Of a stretch of 64,000 nucleotides of DNA, positions 1-8,091 are shown in pieces (position 1 is the stretch's first letter; the number at the start of each line of letters is the position of its first letter). The notes under the pieces were generated by a model. That model saw nothing but the letters and a program-made list of their open reading frames with translations, ran no database searches and had not been told where the DNA came from. Position numbers and translations under genes: made by a program. Source of the DNA: Treponema sp. OMZ 838. Its GTDB lineage: Bacteria > Spirochaetota > Spirochaetia > Treponematales > Treponemataceae. Where the stretch lies: the NCBI RefSeq assembly GCF_000775995.1, contig NZ_CP009227.1:2524296-2588295 (forward strand), read 5' to 3'.

Positions 1-1
1 G

Positions 2-73
2 CCGCATCACGGCATCATCTCCGCGCGGCGGACGGCAGCACGTTCGCTGAAAGCCTTTTTGGGGCAAAACTGA
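2..73 (+). CDS. Metal ABC transporter permease, C-terminal end (partial)
   Basis: Only the last 23 codons are in the window, ending in TGA. The tail reads roughly P-H-H-G-I-I-S-A-R-R-T-A-A-R. It matches the tail of the complete permease downstream (A-P-K-Y-G-M-L-A-H-R-R-A-A-R), so this is very probably a paralogous permease subunit of the same Tro/Mnt/Znu-type importer. Paired permease genes (TroC and TroD) are known in treponemal tro operons. The other two frames give no recognisable tail. Confidence is limited by the short length; the preceding contig sequence would settle it. Confidence 0.6.
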   Translation, partial: PHHGIISARRTAARSLKAFLGQN

Positions 74-246
74 GGAGAAGATTGTATTTTTAAACTGCCC
101 AGCTTTTAATAGCGGCAAGGATTGTAGGGGCGGCGAAGCCGTTCCGAAGGAATGGAGCCGAGAGGCGGAACCCCGAAAAGCCTGATTTTTGCGAAGCAAA
201 AAGCCGCCCAAAAGATTATAAAAAACACAAAAAAGAGGAGGGGTCT
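74..246 (+). other. Intergenic stretch with nested inverted repeats
   Basis: This gap lies between two permease genes. It contains a strong small hairpin (TTTTTGC at 186-192, loop gaa, GCAAAAA at 196-202). A wider pair, GGGCGGC (128-134) with GCCGCCC (203-209), would enclose it. GC-rich complementary segments such as CCGTTCC/GGAATGG lie in between. No ORF is credible. It could be an intercistronic RNA structure or a degenerate repeat. A run of AAAGAGGAGGGG just before 247 is the ribosome binding site of the next gene. Confidence 0.4.
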
Positions 247-1110
247 ATGTGGTTAATGTCGGTTTTAGAGCCGTTTACGTATGGATTTATGATAAAGGCA
301 CTCGTAATAGCGGCGTTGGTTGGGGGTGTTTGCGCCCTTATTTCCTGTTATCTGATCTTAAAGGGCTGGTCGCTGATGGGGGATGCGATTTCTCATGCGG
401 TACTGCCGGGAATTGTGGGGGCGTATCTTTTACATATTCCGCTTGGGGTTGGGGCGTTTGCGGCGGGGCTATTGAATGCGGCTGCGACGGGGTGGATAAA
501 AGACCGGAGCCGTATCCATGAAGATTCGGTGATGGGGGTGGTTTTTACGGGGCTGATGGCGATCGGGCTGATTTTGGTGACGAAGGTGAGTTCAAATATT
601 CATTTTATGCATATTTTGTTCGGGAGCCTTTTGGGGATTGAAAGGGGCGATATGATACAGGCGGTTGTATGTTCGGTGGTGACGCTGGTTGTACTGATTG
701 CCAAACGGAAGGATATTCTGCTGTACTTGTTTGATAAAAACCATGCGCAGGCGGTGGGTTTGAACGTGCAGGCTATTCATTACCTGTTTCTTTCGCTGAC
801 GGCGCTGACCATTGTTGCGTCGCTGCAGGCGGCGGGGATTTTGCTGACGGTTGCGATGCTGATTATTCCCGGCTGTATTGCATATCTGTTGACGGACAGG
901 CTGAACCGGATGCTCCTTATTTCCGCCTGCTCCGCGGTGATGAGTTCCTTGATTGGTACGTATGTGAGCTATTACCTGAACGGAGCGACCGGCGCGTGTA
1001 TCATTTTAACGGAGTCGTTCTTTTTTGCCTGCGCGATGGTGTTTGCACCCAAATACGGCATGCTGGCACATCGCCGGGCAGCGCGGAAAGCACGTTTAGC
1101 GCTCGCTTAG
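247..1110 (+). CDS. Metal ABC transporter permease (TroC/TroD/MntB/ZnuB family)
   Basis: This 287-residue integral membrane protein is predicted to form the channel half of a zinc/manganese/iron ABC importer of the ABC-3 family. The N-terminal pattern of a helix, then L-K-G-W-S-L-M-G-D-A-I-S-H-A-V-L-P-G, is the family signature. Seven to eight hydrophobic segments follow, with a basic C-terminal tail. Length is normal (270-290). The ATG has an excellent AGGAGGGG site 5-6 nt upstream. The preceding partial gene seems to be a sister permease, so these are probably the last genes of a tro-like operon. The next gene converges on it with a 7-nt gap, and no terminator is evident. The transported metal cannot be told from sequence. 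Confidence 0.9.
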   Translation: MWLMSVLEPFTYGFMIKALVIAALVGGVCALISCYLILKGWSLMGDAISHAVLPGIVGAYLLHIPLGVGAFAAGLLNAAATGWIKDRSRIHEDSVMGVVFTGLMAIGLILVTKVSSNIHFMHILFGSLLGIERGDMIQAVVCSVVTLVVLIAKRKDILLYLFDKNHAQAVGLNVQAIHYLFLSLTALTIVASLQAAGILLTVAMLIIPGCIAYLLTDRLNRMLLISACSAVMSSLIGTYVSYYLNGATGACIILTESFFFACAMVFAPKYGMLAHRRAARKARLALA

Positions 1111-1117
1111 AACTTGC

Positions 1118-1567
1118 TTAGTGCTTTAAAAAGCCCAAAGGGAGATCGATATCGCTCCATTCTTCTTCGGTCATTACGGTTATCCCATTCCTCATGAGTA
1201 AATCTGCCGTTTTCCCGTTTCCTGCAGTGAGTATTCCGGAAAAAGTCCCGTCATAAACCAAACCTTTTCCGCATGAAGGGGAACGGGCTTTAAGCAGTGC
1301 ATCCGTACAACCATACTGCTGTGCTATTTCTAAAACTACAGCAGCACCTTTTTCAAATGCTTCGGTTACATCATCGCCGTCGGTGTTGATGACTTTTCCT
1401 GCTTTTATTTCTGCTGCCGAACGCGGTGTCGGTAAGCCTCCAAGCTGCTCCGGGCAGACCGGTATTGCTTTTCCTTCTTTTACAAGCTGCTGCACGGCAG
1501 GATTTATTGCTTTCTTTCCGTCATACCTACAAGGGAATCCTGCAAGGCAGGCACTTACAATGATCAT
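1118..1567 (-). CDS. DUF523 / TudS-family Fe-S protein
   Basis: This 149-residue cytoplasmic protein belongs to the DUF523 family, which includes the thiouracil desulfurase TudS. The N-terminus (V-S-A-C-L-A-G, then P-C-R-Y-D-G), the central P-V-C-P-E-Q-L-G-G-L-P-T-P-R and the late S-P-S-C-G-K-G are the conserved cysteine-bearing blocks. In TudS, cysteines of such blocks hold a [4Fe-4S] cluster that takes sulfur from thiolated pyrimidines. Whether this one acts on thiouracil is inference. It lies downstream of clpC on the same strand with a 76-nt gap and its own GAGGAG site, so it may be read through from the clpC operon or controlled by the intervening hairpins. Confidence 0.85.
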   Translation of the reverse strand: MIIVSACLAGFPCRYDGKKAINPAVQQLVKEGKAIPVCPEQLGGLPTPRSAAEIKAGKVINTDGDDVTEAFEKGAAVVLEIAQQYGCTDALLKARSPSCGKGLVYDGTFSGILTAGNGKTADLLMRNGITVMTEEEWSDIDLPLGFLKH

Positions 1568-1598
1568 AAGCGGAACGCTCCTCTTCGCGGATGTATCT

Positions 1599-1633
1599 CC
1601 GGCATTTTCAGCGCTTCCGATAATGCCGGAAGC
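1599..1633 (-). promoter_or_regulatory. Two mutually exclusive hairpins between clpC and the DUF523 gene
   Basis: Two perfect stems share bases. GCTTCCG (1613-1619) pairs with CGGAAGC (1627-1633), and CCGGCATT (1599-1606) pairs with AATGCCGG (1622-1629). Only one can form at a time in an RNA. The segment sits between the clpC stop and the GAGGAG site of the DUF523 gene. Such an arrangement can switch read-through or translation, but no poly-U follows either stem. This is a structural observation with no known ligand. Confidence 0.35.
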
Positions 1634-1643
1634 ACTGTTTTAA

Positions 1644-4136
1644 CTACCCTTCCTGCGGTTCCGTGGAGACGGCAGGAAGTAAGGTAATGATTGTTGCCGG
1701 AATAGCCGGTATGTCGGTTTGAATGCTTATCGTAAGTGCGTTTCCATCAGTATCGACAACAGCGGTAGTGCCGGGGGTAAAGTCCCCTGTGATGATTTTG
1801 ACGGCGAGGACATCTTCTATTTCGGTTTGCAACAGCCTGCGCATCGGCCGAGCGCCGAGCAAGGGATCATAGCCGTGCTTTATACAATAGGCGCGGGCAT
1901 TATCAGTGATTCGAAGCTGTAACTGTTTTGCAGCGAGGCGGCCGGTTAATTTGGAAAGCTCCAACTCGAAAATAGCTTCTATCTCTTTTTCCGAAAGCGG
2001 GGTAAAGACAATCAGCGAATCGAGCCGGTTCAAAAATTCTGGACTAAAGATTTTTTTTGCCTCCAGTTCGGCGGACTTTTTCATGCCCTGATAGTCGATG
2101 GTGCGGTTTTCTTCCCGTGCAAAGCCGAGCGGTTCGTCCATCAAATTTCGCGTGCCGACATTACCGGTAAGGATGATCACCGTATTCCGGAAGCTCACCG
2201 TATGGCCGAGGCTGTCCCGCAGTTCCCCCTCCTCCAGCACCTGCAATAACAGGTTAAAGACATCGGGGTGCGCTTTTTCGATTTCATCAAACAGGATAAC
2301 CGAATACGGATTCCGTCTGATTTTTTCCGTCAGCATTCCGCCGTTCTCAAAACCGATGTATCCCGGAGGCGCTCCGACCAAGCGTGCAACGGCATGTTTT
2401 TCCATGTAATCGCTCATATCGACCCTGATAAGGGATTCCGCAGAGCCGAAGAGGAATTCGGCAAGCGCCTTTGCCAGCAGCGTCTTCCCTACCCCCGTCG
2501 GTCCTAAAAAGAGGAACGAGCCGATAGGCCGGTCAGCTGAGGCAATTCCTGCGCGGGAACGGCGCAAAGCATTTGCGATAATACCGATTGCCTCATCCTG
2601 TCCGATAATGGTTTTATGCAGCTCTTTTTCGGTTTCGGCAAGGCGCTTTGCCTCGTCGGAGCCGACACTCTTGAGCGGAATATCCGTCATTAAAGAGACG
2701 GTTTCGGCAATGTCGGCAGGGTCTACTTCAAGCATTGTTTCGTTTTCTTGGTTCAACCACCGCATTTTGATTTTTTCCAGCTGAACTTTTAAGAGCTTTA
2801 CTTCGTCGCGCACAACAGCCGCCCGTTCATAATCCTGTACTGCAACCAAGTCCTTCTTTTCGCCGGCAAGCTCCGCAATCCGCTGTTCGATGGTCGTGAT
2901 ATTTTGCGGCAGCTCGGTAGTATCCATTTTCTTCAAAGCGCCCGCCTCGTCCATCACGTCGATGGCCTTATCGGGGAAGAAACGGTCGGGGATATAGCGG
3001 GACGAAAGCTCCACAATCTTTTTAATGGTTTCGTCGGAATAGTGAACATGGTGGTGCTGCTCATACTTGGCTTTAAGCCCTCCGAGAATCGCACACGTTT
3101 CTTCCTTTGTCGGCTCTTTAATCAGCACGGACTGAAAGCGCCGCTCAAGGGCGGAATCTTTTTCAAAATACTTGCGGTATTCGTCAAGCGTTGTTGCGCC
3201 GATACACTGTATTTCTCCGCGGGCAAGCGCCGGCTTTAAGATATTAGCCGCATCGAGCGCACCCTGCGAGCCGCCGGTACCGATGAGGGTATGCAGCTCG
3301 TCGATAAATAGAATGATATTTTTAGCCTCGCTGACTTCTTTGATGATGCGCTTGATGCGTTCCTCAAACTGCCCGCGGTACTTGGTGCCGGCAATGACGG
3401 AGGCAAGGTCAAGCGAGATAACCCGCTTCCCGAACAGCGAGCGAGGTACCTGTTCATTCACAATCGCCGCCGCGAGCCCTTCGACAATCGAGGTTTTTCC
3501 AACGCCGGGTTCTCCGATTAAGACGGGATTATTCTTACTGCGGCGGGATAAAATCTGCATCACACGGCGCATTTCCCGCTCTCTACCGATAACCGGATCG
3601 AGGAGGCCTTCTCGGGTTATCTGCGTGAGGTCTCTACTGAATTCGGATAATACGCTGTGTTTCTTTTTTTCCTGCTGCTGCTTATCGCGCCGCGTATCCG
3701 TACCGTGCAGTTGATGTATGGTCTGCTGTACGTCATCCAGAAAAATTCCCTGCTGTAAAAAGAAATGCGCAAGAATACTCTCCTGTATCTGAGCAAAGGC
3801 CAGAATAAGATGCTCCGTTCCTGCCGCTTCCTGCTGCATAATCCGGGCTTGAGCGGCAGCGGTATCGACAAGCTGTTTGACCCTATTTGATGAAGGAATT
3901 TCTCCCCTCACCGGCTCGCCTTCCCGTATCGGTGTACTTTGCTCCAGCCGCAGTTGCAGGGTCAAAAAATTGACATGGAGATTCTCCAATAAGCGGTATC
4001 CGCGCCCCAGTTTTTTTGTGATGAGCGCAAGCAGTATATGTTCAGGTTCTACCGTGTCGGCATTCACCCGCCGAGCTTCTTGCTGGCTAAAAACCGTTAA
4101 CAATTCATAAAGATTCTGTGAAAGAGTATGCATCAT
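1644..4136 (-). CDS. clpC: ATP-dependent Clp unfoldase ClpC
   Basis: An 830-residue class I Clp/Hsp100 AAA+ unfoldase that feeds substrates to ClpP. Domains in order: N-terminal Clp repeats (about 1-145), first AAA+ module with Walker A G-E-P-G-V-G-K-T (about 205-213), a UVR-type middle region (around D-Y-E-R-A-A-V-V-R-D), then a second AAA+ module with Walker A G-P-T-G-V-G-K-T and a C-terminal D2-small domain. The L-G-F tripeptide in D-E-P-L-G-F-A-R fits the ClpP-docking loop, so it should work with ClpP rather than as a ClpB-type disaggregase. It is the last gene of mcsA-mcsB-clpC, starting 13 nt after mcsB. No ctsR-like repressor gene is nearby, so the operon must be controlled differently than in Bacillus. 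The first of two tandem ATGs is used here; either is possible. Confidence 0.95.
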   Translation of the reverse strand: MMHTLSQNLYELLTVFSQQEARRVNADTVEPEHILLALITKKLGRGYRLLENLHVNFLTLQLRLEQSTPIREGEPVRGEIPSSNRVKQLVDTAAAQARIMQQEAAGTEHLILAFAQIQESILAHFFLQQGIFLDDVQQTIHQLHGTDTRRDKQQQEKKKHSVLSEFSRDLTQITREGLLDPVIGREREMRRVMQILSRRSKNNPVLIGEPGVGKTSIVEGLAAAIVNEQVPRSLFGKRVISLDLASVIAGTKYRGQFEERIKRIIKEVSEAKNIILFIDELHTLIGTGGSQGALDAANILKPALARGEIQCIGATTLDEYRKYFEKDSALERRFQSVLIKEPTKEETCAILGGLKAKYEQHHHVHYSDETIKKIVELSSRYIPDRFFPDKAIDVMDEAGALKKMDTTELPQNITTIEQRIAELAGEKKDLVAVQDYERAAVVRDEVKLLKVQLEKIKMRWLNQENETMLEVDPADIAETVSLMTDIPLKSVGSDEAKRLAETEKELHKTIIGQDEAIGIIANALRRSRAGIASADRPIGSFLFLGPTGVGKTLLAKALAEFLFGSAESLIRVDMSDYMEKHAVARLVGAPPGYIGFENGGMLTEKIRRNPYSVILFDEIEKAHPDVFNLLLQVLEEGELRDSLGHTVSFRNTVIILTGNVGTRNLMDEPLGFAREENRTIDYQGMKKSAELEAKKIFSPEFLNRLDSLIVFTPLSEKEIEAIFELELSKLTGRLAAKQLQLRITDNARAYCIKHGYDPLLGARPMRRLLQTEIEDVLAVKIITGDFTPGTTAVVDTDGNALTISIQTDIPAIPATIITLLPAVSTEPQEG

Positions 4137-4149
4137 GTATCTCCCGTTT

Positions 4150-5250
4150 CTACAGTCCGTTTTTTGCGGAGTTTTGTATCCGCAGCTCAGCCCGTTTTAA
4201 GATCTCCTGTACTAAAATCGCGCGGATACGCTCAATACGGAGTTCATCAAGCTGAAAGGGTTCTTCAAGATGAAACGTGCCGTTCAACATCAAAAAGGCG
4301 ATATGGGCGGTTTGAGTTTGATACAGAAGCGCGAGACAGGCTTCCGGACTTAAACCTTCGATAAAGCCGAGATTGATACCGAGTTTTATCTTGAATACAA
4401 GGTCTATCGTATCTTTTACATCGAGCAAGTACGCATTTTTCGCAATACTGAACGCCTTAATGACATCATCTTGAATACGCCACAGTTGCGTTTTTACCAA
4501 CGAATCCCGCAATTCCCGCTCTTCATTGATGAGTTCCCGAATCGCAGACGTTATCATACTGATTTGCACCTCATCGGTATAGCCCGCGGCGCTTTTAGTA
4601 GAAATGAGGTACAAATAACCGAGCAGCCGTTTGGTATTCTGCGCATAATAAGCGTGTACTTCAAAATTTTGCTTTGTCAGCGCCTCTATCTTTCCCTGTA
4701 TTTTGTTCGTCAGCGAATGACCGGGCAGCGAACACAGAACCGAACATTTCATTCCGCTCCCGATATTCATCACATCCGAAGATAAATACCCGAAATCCTG
4801 CACGGCACTGAATTCCAGCGTTTCAGCCAATGTATCGATGATATTCTTTCCCAGCGTAAAGCATTTTTGCAGTTCAAAACCTGCATAGAACGCTGAAAGT
4901 CTAATATGATCTTTCACATTCACAGTTGCCGAAAGAATACCGTCATCACGGACAATAACCCCCGTACCGAAATTCCGCTCCAGATTGGTAGGAATGATAT
5001 TCCGCTCTTCAAAAATCTTTTTTGCTATTGCATCCAAGGTATCAAGCCGAATGGGATGAAATCCGTCGGAAGGAGGCAGGTCTTGAAATGCGGATACGAC
5101 AGTCCGATACACCGTTTCCGCTTCTTCTTTTTCGAGCGTCGGCGGAAAGCGATAGTTCTTTAAATTCCGTACAATACGTACCCGTGAAGAAAGAACCGTA
5201 TCGTTGTCGTTTCCGGAATAGGTATACCATGCATTCGAAGATGCAAACAT
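4150..5250 (-). CDS. mcsB: McsB-like protein arginine kinase homologue lacking catalytic residues
   Basis: A 366-residue phosphagen-kinase-fold protein, of usual McsB length. It keeps the N-terminal S-S-R-V-R-I-V-R-N nucleotide-binding block and the I-N-E-E-R-E-L-R-D region. In Firmicutes, McsB phosphorylates arginines to mark proteins for ClpCP. Here the family's N-E-E-D-H catalytic motif is N-V-K-D-H (residues 111-115), and the C-P-T-N-x-G-T signature is D-V-M-N-I-G-S (159-165), so the catalytic glutamates and reactive cysteine are gone. Conserved phosphate-binding arginines of the later loops also appear replaced. The gene starts directly at the mcsA stop and ends 13 nt before clpC. It may therefore be a non-catalytic ClpC adaptor. 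Family assignment is firm; loss of activity is inferred. Confidence 0.9.
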   Translation of the reverse strand: MFASSNAWYTYSGNDNDTVLSSRVRIVRNLKNYRFPPTLEKEEAETVYRTVVSAFQDLPPSDGFHPIRLDTLDAIAKKIFEERNIIPTNLERNFGTGVIVRDDGILSATVNVKDHIRLSAFYAGFELQKCFTLGKNIIDTLAETLEFSAVQDFGYLSSDVMNIGSGMKCSVLCSLPGHSLTNKIQGKIEALTKQNFEVHAYYAQNTKRLLGYLYLISTKSAAGYTDEVQISMITSAIRELINEERELRDSLVKTQLWRIQDDVIKAFSIAKNAYLLDVKDTIDLVFKIKLGINLGFIEGLSPEACLALLYQTQTAHIAFLMLNGTFHLEEPFQLDELRIERIRAILVQEILKRAELRIQNSAKNGL

Positions 5251-5757
5251 CTAGGTTGAAACCTCCTGCTCTTTTATCTTATCGCGGAGGTATGCAGCCA
5301 GTTCATATTCTTCATTTTCTACCGCCTTTTGCAGTTCCTCTTCAAGATGCTGCAATGAGACCGCCGTGTCCGAAAACGTTTCCGTTTTTAAGGGCAGGTT
5401 TCCTGCGTAAAAAACCTCTCCGGAAGTTTCTTGCATGAGTTTTAATACGGTATCGCGGAAATAAAAAAAACAGCGAGGACAGCCGAGGATTTTCTTCTCT
5501 TTGACACGGCTAAACGGCATCCCGCAATCGGGACACACCAGAGGGTGGACGCTATCCCTTGCTTCTTCCGAAGTGTCTAATTGAGGTACAAGCCCGTCAA
5601 AAATAGCTTTAAGTGAAAGATGCATTTCATTGTTATCAGAGTAAAGATGGTGCTTTTTAGCACATGATCTGCAAATATACAGTTCTTTTGTTTTTCCGTC
5701 TATAATTTGCCGCACGAGCATAGAGGCATTATGCTTTCCGCATATCTGACATATCAT
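5251..5757 (-). CDS. mcsA: McsA-like zinc-finger activator with UVR motif
   Basis: A 168-residue cytoplasmic protein with two pairs of C-x-x-C zinc motifs: C-Q-I-C and C-R-S-C in the first 35 residues, then C-P-D-C and C-P-R-C around the middle. A C-terminal UVR-type helix (E-E-L-Q-K-A-V-E-N-E-E-Y-E-L-A-A) completes it. In Bacillus, McsA activates McsB and binds ClpC. It opens the mcsA-mcsB-clpC operon, with an AGGAG site 7 nt before the ATG, and abuts mcsB with no gap. Retention of zinc fingers and UVR motif while McsB is degenerate suggests the scaffold/adaptor role is what is kept. Confidence 0.9.
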   Translation of the reverse strand: MICQICGKHNASMLVRQIIDGKTKELYICRSCAKKHHLYSDNNEMHLSLKAIFDGLVPQLDTSEEARDSVHPLVCPDCGMPFSRVKEKKILGCPRCFFYFRDTVLKLMQETSGEVFYAGNLPLKTETFSDTAVSLQHLEEELQKAVENEEYELAAYLRDKIKEQEVST

Positions 5758-5864
5758 GCTGCACTCCTCAAGGTTATGGTATTTCCTTGCATATACGCTA
5801 GAAGCATACAGACAATGATTGATAAAATCAAGGAGTCGGTAGTATTAAGGTTTTGATTGCTCCG

Positions 5865-7316
5865 TTATGCTGAGGGTTTTTCGTTTATCTCGCGAGAGGC
5901 CGTATGCCGCTGACGCTTGCGGACAAAGGTTGCATGAGACATACCAAGACTCTCGGCGGCAAGCCGCACATTTCCGTATGTTTTATAGGCAAAGTCGATA
6001 TACTCCGCTTCTATATCCGCAAGGGCGGCTTTTAAATCATGTACGCTGTCAGGCTGCTTTACCGGTATATATAAGGGTTCCGCCTGCTGTTTACACGGAG
6101 TAATGAACGTATTCATTGCAGTAATCTCGTCGCTGTCGGTAACGATAACCGCCCGTTCCACAATATTCCGCAGTTCGCGGATATTTCCGGGCCACTCGTA
6201 CTCAACCATCAGCCGGAGCGCTGCGTCGGAAAAGTATTTGCGGAATGCATATTTCCGGTTGAGCTGTTCAAGGAACAGTTCCGCCAGTGGGATAATGTCG
6301 TTGCGGCGTTCTCGGAGCGGTGGAATGTGCAGGGGAAACACCATCATCCGGTAATACAGGTCTTTGCGGAACTTCTTTTTTTTCACCATTTCTTCTAAGT
6401 TACGGTTTGTCGCCGCAATGACGCGTATGTCTACCGGAATGGGTTTTGTGCCACCGATACGCTTTACCTCATGTTCTTGTAAAACCCGCAGCAGCTTTAC
6501 CTGCATATTCAGCGGCAGCTCTCCGATTTCATCGAGGAAGATAGTTCCTTGGTCGGCAACCTCAAAAAGCCCCGCCTTGCCGTTCTTATCGGCACCGGTA
6601 AAAGCGCCCCGTTCATAGCCGAACAGTTCGCTTTCTATCAGATTGGCAGGAATAGCGCCGCAGTTTACACTGATAAATGATTTTTTATTGCGGCGGCTTC
6701 GGCTGTGGACATATTGGGCAAATACTTCTTTTCCCACACCAGTTTCACCGCTGATCATCACCGTTGTATCAAGCGGGGCAACCTTATCCGCCATACGGAT
6801 AATCGAAAGCGTTACCTTATCGGCTGCAATAAAATCGGTTTTATCAAGAAATTGAGTCCTTATATGCTCCAATTCCTTATGCAGGCGCAGCCGTTCCTCA
6901 TTTCGGGATTCTATTTCCTCCCTCAGATGATGGATTTCAGTCATATCCCGGACGTTTGTGATGACCATTTCTATTTTATTGTCGGGTCCGAATACCGGTG
7001 TACTGGTAATGAGCGCCTGACGTCCTGTGCTGAATTTTTGCTGCAATGTTACCGGCTTACCCGTTCTGATAGCGATTAAAGACCCCGATTGAGAAATAGT
7101 ACCGCCCTCTTCAAGCTGCTTCATATTACAACCGATAACATCGTCGCGGGAAATACCGGTAATCACTTCATAGGCTTTATTTGCCCGCAGCGTATTGGCC
7201 TCACCATCAGTGATATAAATACCGTCAAACATATTTTCAATGATGGAATCGAGCTGTTTTTCCGCATCCAAGCGGATGGGGCAAGAATCTTTTCGTGAAC
7301 ATTTATAGTCAGACAT
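5865..7316 (-). CDS. PAS-domain sigma-54 enhancer-binding activator
   Basis: A 483-residue transcription activator. An N-terminal segment with C-S-R-K-D-S-C leads into a PAS domain (about 20-130), a short coiled linker (about 130-165), an AAA+ domain (about 165-400) with Walker A G-E-T-G-V-G-K-E, the sigma-54 contact loop G-A-F-T-G-A and arginine-finger region, and a C-terminal Fis-type helix-turn-helix (about 440-475). It has no receiver domain, so it should respond directly to a ligand or redox signal through PAS and perhaps the N-terminal cysteines. GGGAGGG precedes the ATG. Sigma-54 promoters are present in this window at about 23.1 and 23.7 kb, making it a candidate activator of the 4-hydroxybutyrate genes; that link is inference. 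Confidence 0.92.
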   Translation of the reverse strand: MSDYKCSRKDSCPIRLDAEKQLDSIIENMFDGIYITDGEANTLRANKAYEVITGISRDDVIGCNMKQLEEGGTISQSGSLIAIRTGKPVTLQQKFSTGRQALITSTPVFGPDNKIEMVITNVRDMTEIHHLREEIESRNEERLRLHKELEHIRTQFLDKTDFIAADKVTLSIIRMADKVAPLDTTVMISGETGVGKEVFAQYVHSRSRRNKKSFISVNCGAIPANLIESELFGYERGAFTGADKNGKAGLFEVADQGTIFLDEIGELPLNMQVKLLRVLQEHEVKRIGGTKPIPVDIRVIAATNRNLEEMVKKKKFRKDLYYRMMVFPLHIPPLRERRNDIIPLAELFLEQLNRKYAFRKYFSDAALRLMVEYEWPGNIRELRNIVERAVIVTDSDEITAMNTFITPCKQQAEPLYIPVKQPDSVHDLKAALADIEAEYIDFAYKTYGNVRLAAESLGMSHATFVRKRQRHTASREINEKPSA

Positions 7317-7341
7317 ATACAGCCCTCCCTATAACTATTTT

Positions 7342-8001
7342 TTATGATTTTAACGGAGTTATCTTAATATGCCGGATGAGTTCTCCTTCCATATCATATA
7401 CTTGGAACATATATTCACCGATTTGAGCTTCACATCCAACTGTCGGCGCTTTTCCTATTGCCTGTAAATAATTGAATAAATATCCTGCAACGGTATGCCC
7501 ATACGATTCGTCAAAATCGGCATCAAGCCGCTTATTAACTTCTTTCATACTGATACCGCCGTTTACAATATAGTCGCCGCCGGTTTCGTGATTATGCACT
7601 TCAGGATCATTGAAATATTTGCGAACCGCAAAAAGGATTGCGATAGCGATAACACCTAACAAAGAACTCACCATACTGCTGTGATCCATAATGAGTGCGC
7701 GAGCAATCGTATATAAAAGCACCTCGATAGCGCTGCCCGGCGTATGTTTTGTGAGCATCTTTACAAACTCGATACCGATAACCAGTTCAAATACAGTCGA
7801 AAGAAATTCCGCGAATGACGGAACCTCCGCACCGGCAAATGTACTGATGATAAAGCCTTTCAGTTGTACAAGAACCCGAATACAGAGGAGCAAAATCCCG
7901 ATAATAACTACCAGAGCGAGCAGAATTTCCGTATAACTCGCCATTAAACCTAAATAACGCCTGAGATTTTGTTTGTTCAATTTCGCTTTTAATTTATTCA
8001 T
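7342..8001 (-). CDS. Membrane protein: PsiE-like helices plus CorC/HlyC-type domain
   Basis: A 219-residue protein with three or four N-terminal hydrophobic segments (E-I-L-L-A-L-V-V-I-I-G, then F-E-L-V-I-G-I-E-F-V-K-M-L, then V-S-S-L-L-G-V-I-A-I-A-I-L-F) resembling the PsiE phosphate-starvation membrane family. A cytoplasmic C-terminal domain of about 75 residues follows, with the D-E-S-Y-G-H-T-V-A-G-Y-L pattern of the transporter-associated CorC_HlyC domain. The function is unknown; the C-terminal domain often senses small ligands or ions in transporters. The ATG at 8001 is preferred over an upstream TTG (8031) because a consensus TATAAT lies between them. It is transcribed divergently from the histidine kinase gene. 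Confidence 0.75.
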   Translation of the reverse strand: MNKLKAKLNKQNLRRYLGLMASYTEILLALVVIIGILLLCIRVLVQLKGFIISTFAGAEVPSFAEFLSTVFELVIGIEFVKMLTKHTPGSAIEVLLYTIARALIMDHSSMVSSLLGVIAIAILFAVRKYFNDPEVHNHETGGDYIVNGGISMKEVNKRLDADFDESYGHTVAGYLFNYLQAIGKAPTVGCEAQIGEYMFQVYDMEGELIRHIKITPLKS

Positions 8002-8010
8002 ATACCGGAT

Positions 8011-8016
8011 ATTATA
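8011..8016 (-). promoter_or_regulatory. Candidate -10 box (TATAAT) for the 7342-8001 membrane protein gene
   Basis: A perfect TATAAT on the minus strand ends 9 nt before the ATG at 8001. No convincing -35 hexamer is seen at 16-18 bp spacing (CTTTCT at 17). There is no Shine-Dalgarno sequence. If used, the transcript would begin within a few bases of the ATG. It is the weakest member of the leaderless set described in the findings. Confidence 0.4.
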
Positions 8017-8056
8017 CACTGAAATCCTCAAAAAGAAAGAGTAAATTTTTACTAAT

Positions 8057-8085
8057 TTGCGCTTTTTATCGTTTTGCGCTATACT
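8057..8085 (+). promoter_or_regulatory. Leaderless-type promoter for the histidine kinase gene
   Basis: TTGCGC (8057-8062), a 17-bp spacer and TATACT (8080-8085) form a good housekeeping promoter. Only 6 nt (tgccgc) separate the -10 from the ATG at 8092, and there is no Shine-Dalgarno sequence. The expected start of transcription falls at or next to the A of the ATG. Confidence 0.6.
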
Positions 8086-8091
8086 TGCCGC

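Noticed and set aside
3172-3714. 180-codon frame on the plus strand opposite clpC
   Set aside because: It lies wholly over a conserved AAA+ domain and its translation has no domain-like pattern; it is a shadow of clpC.
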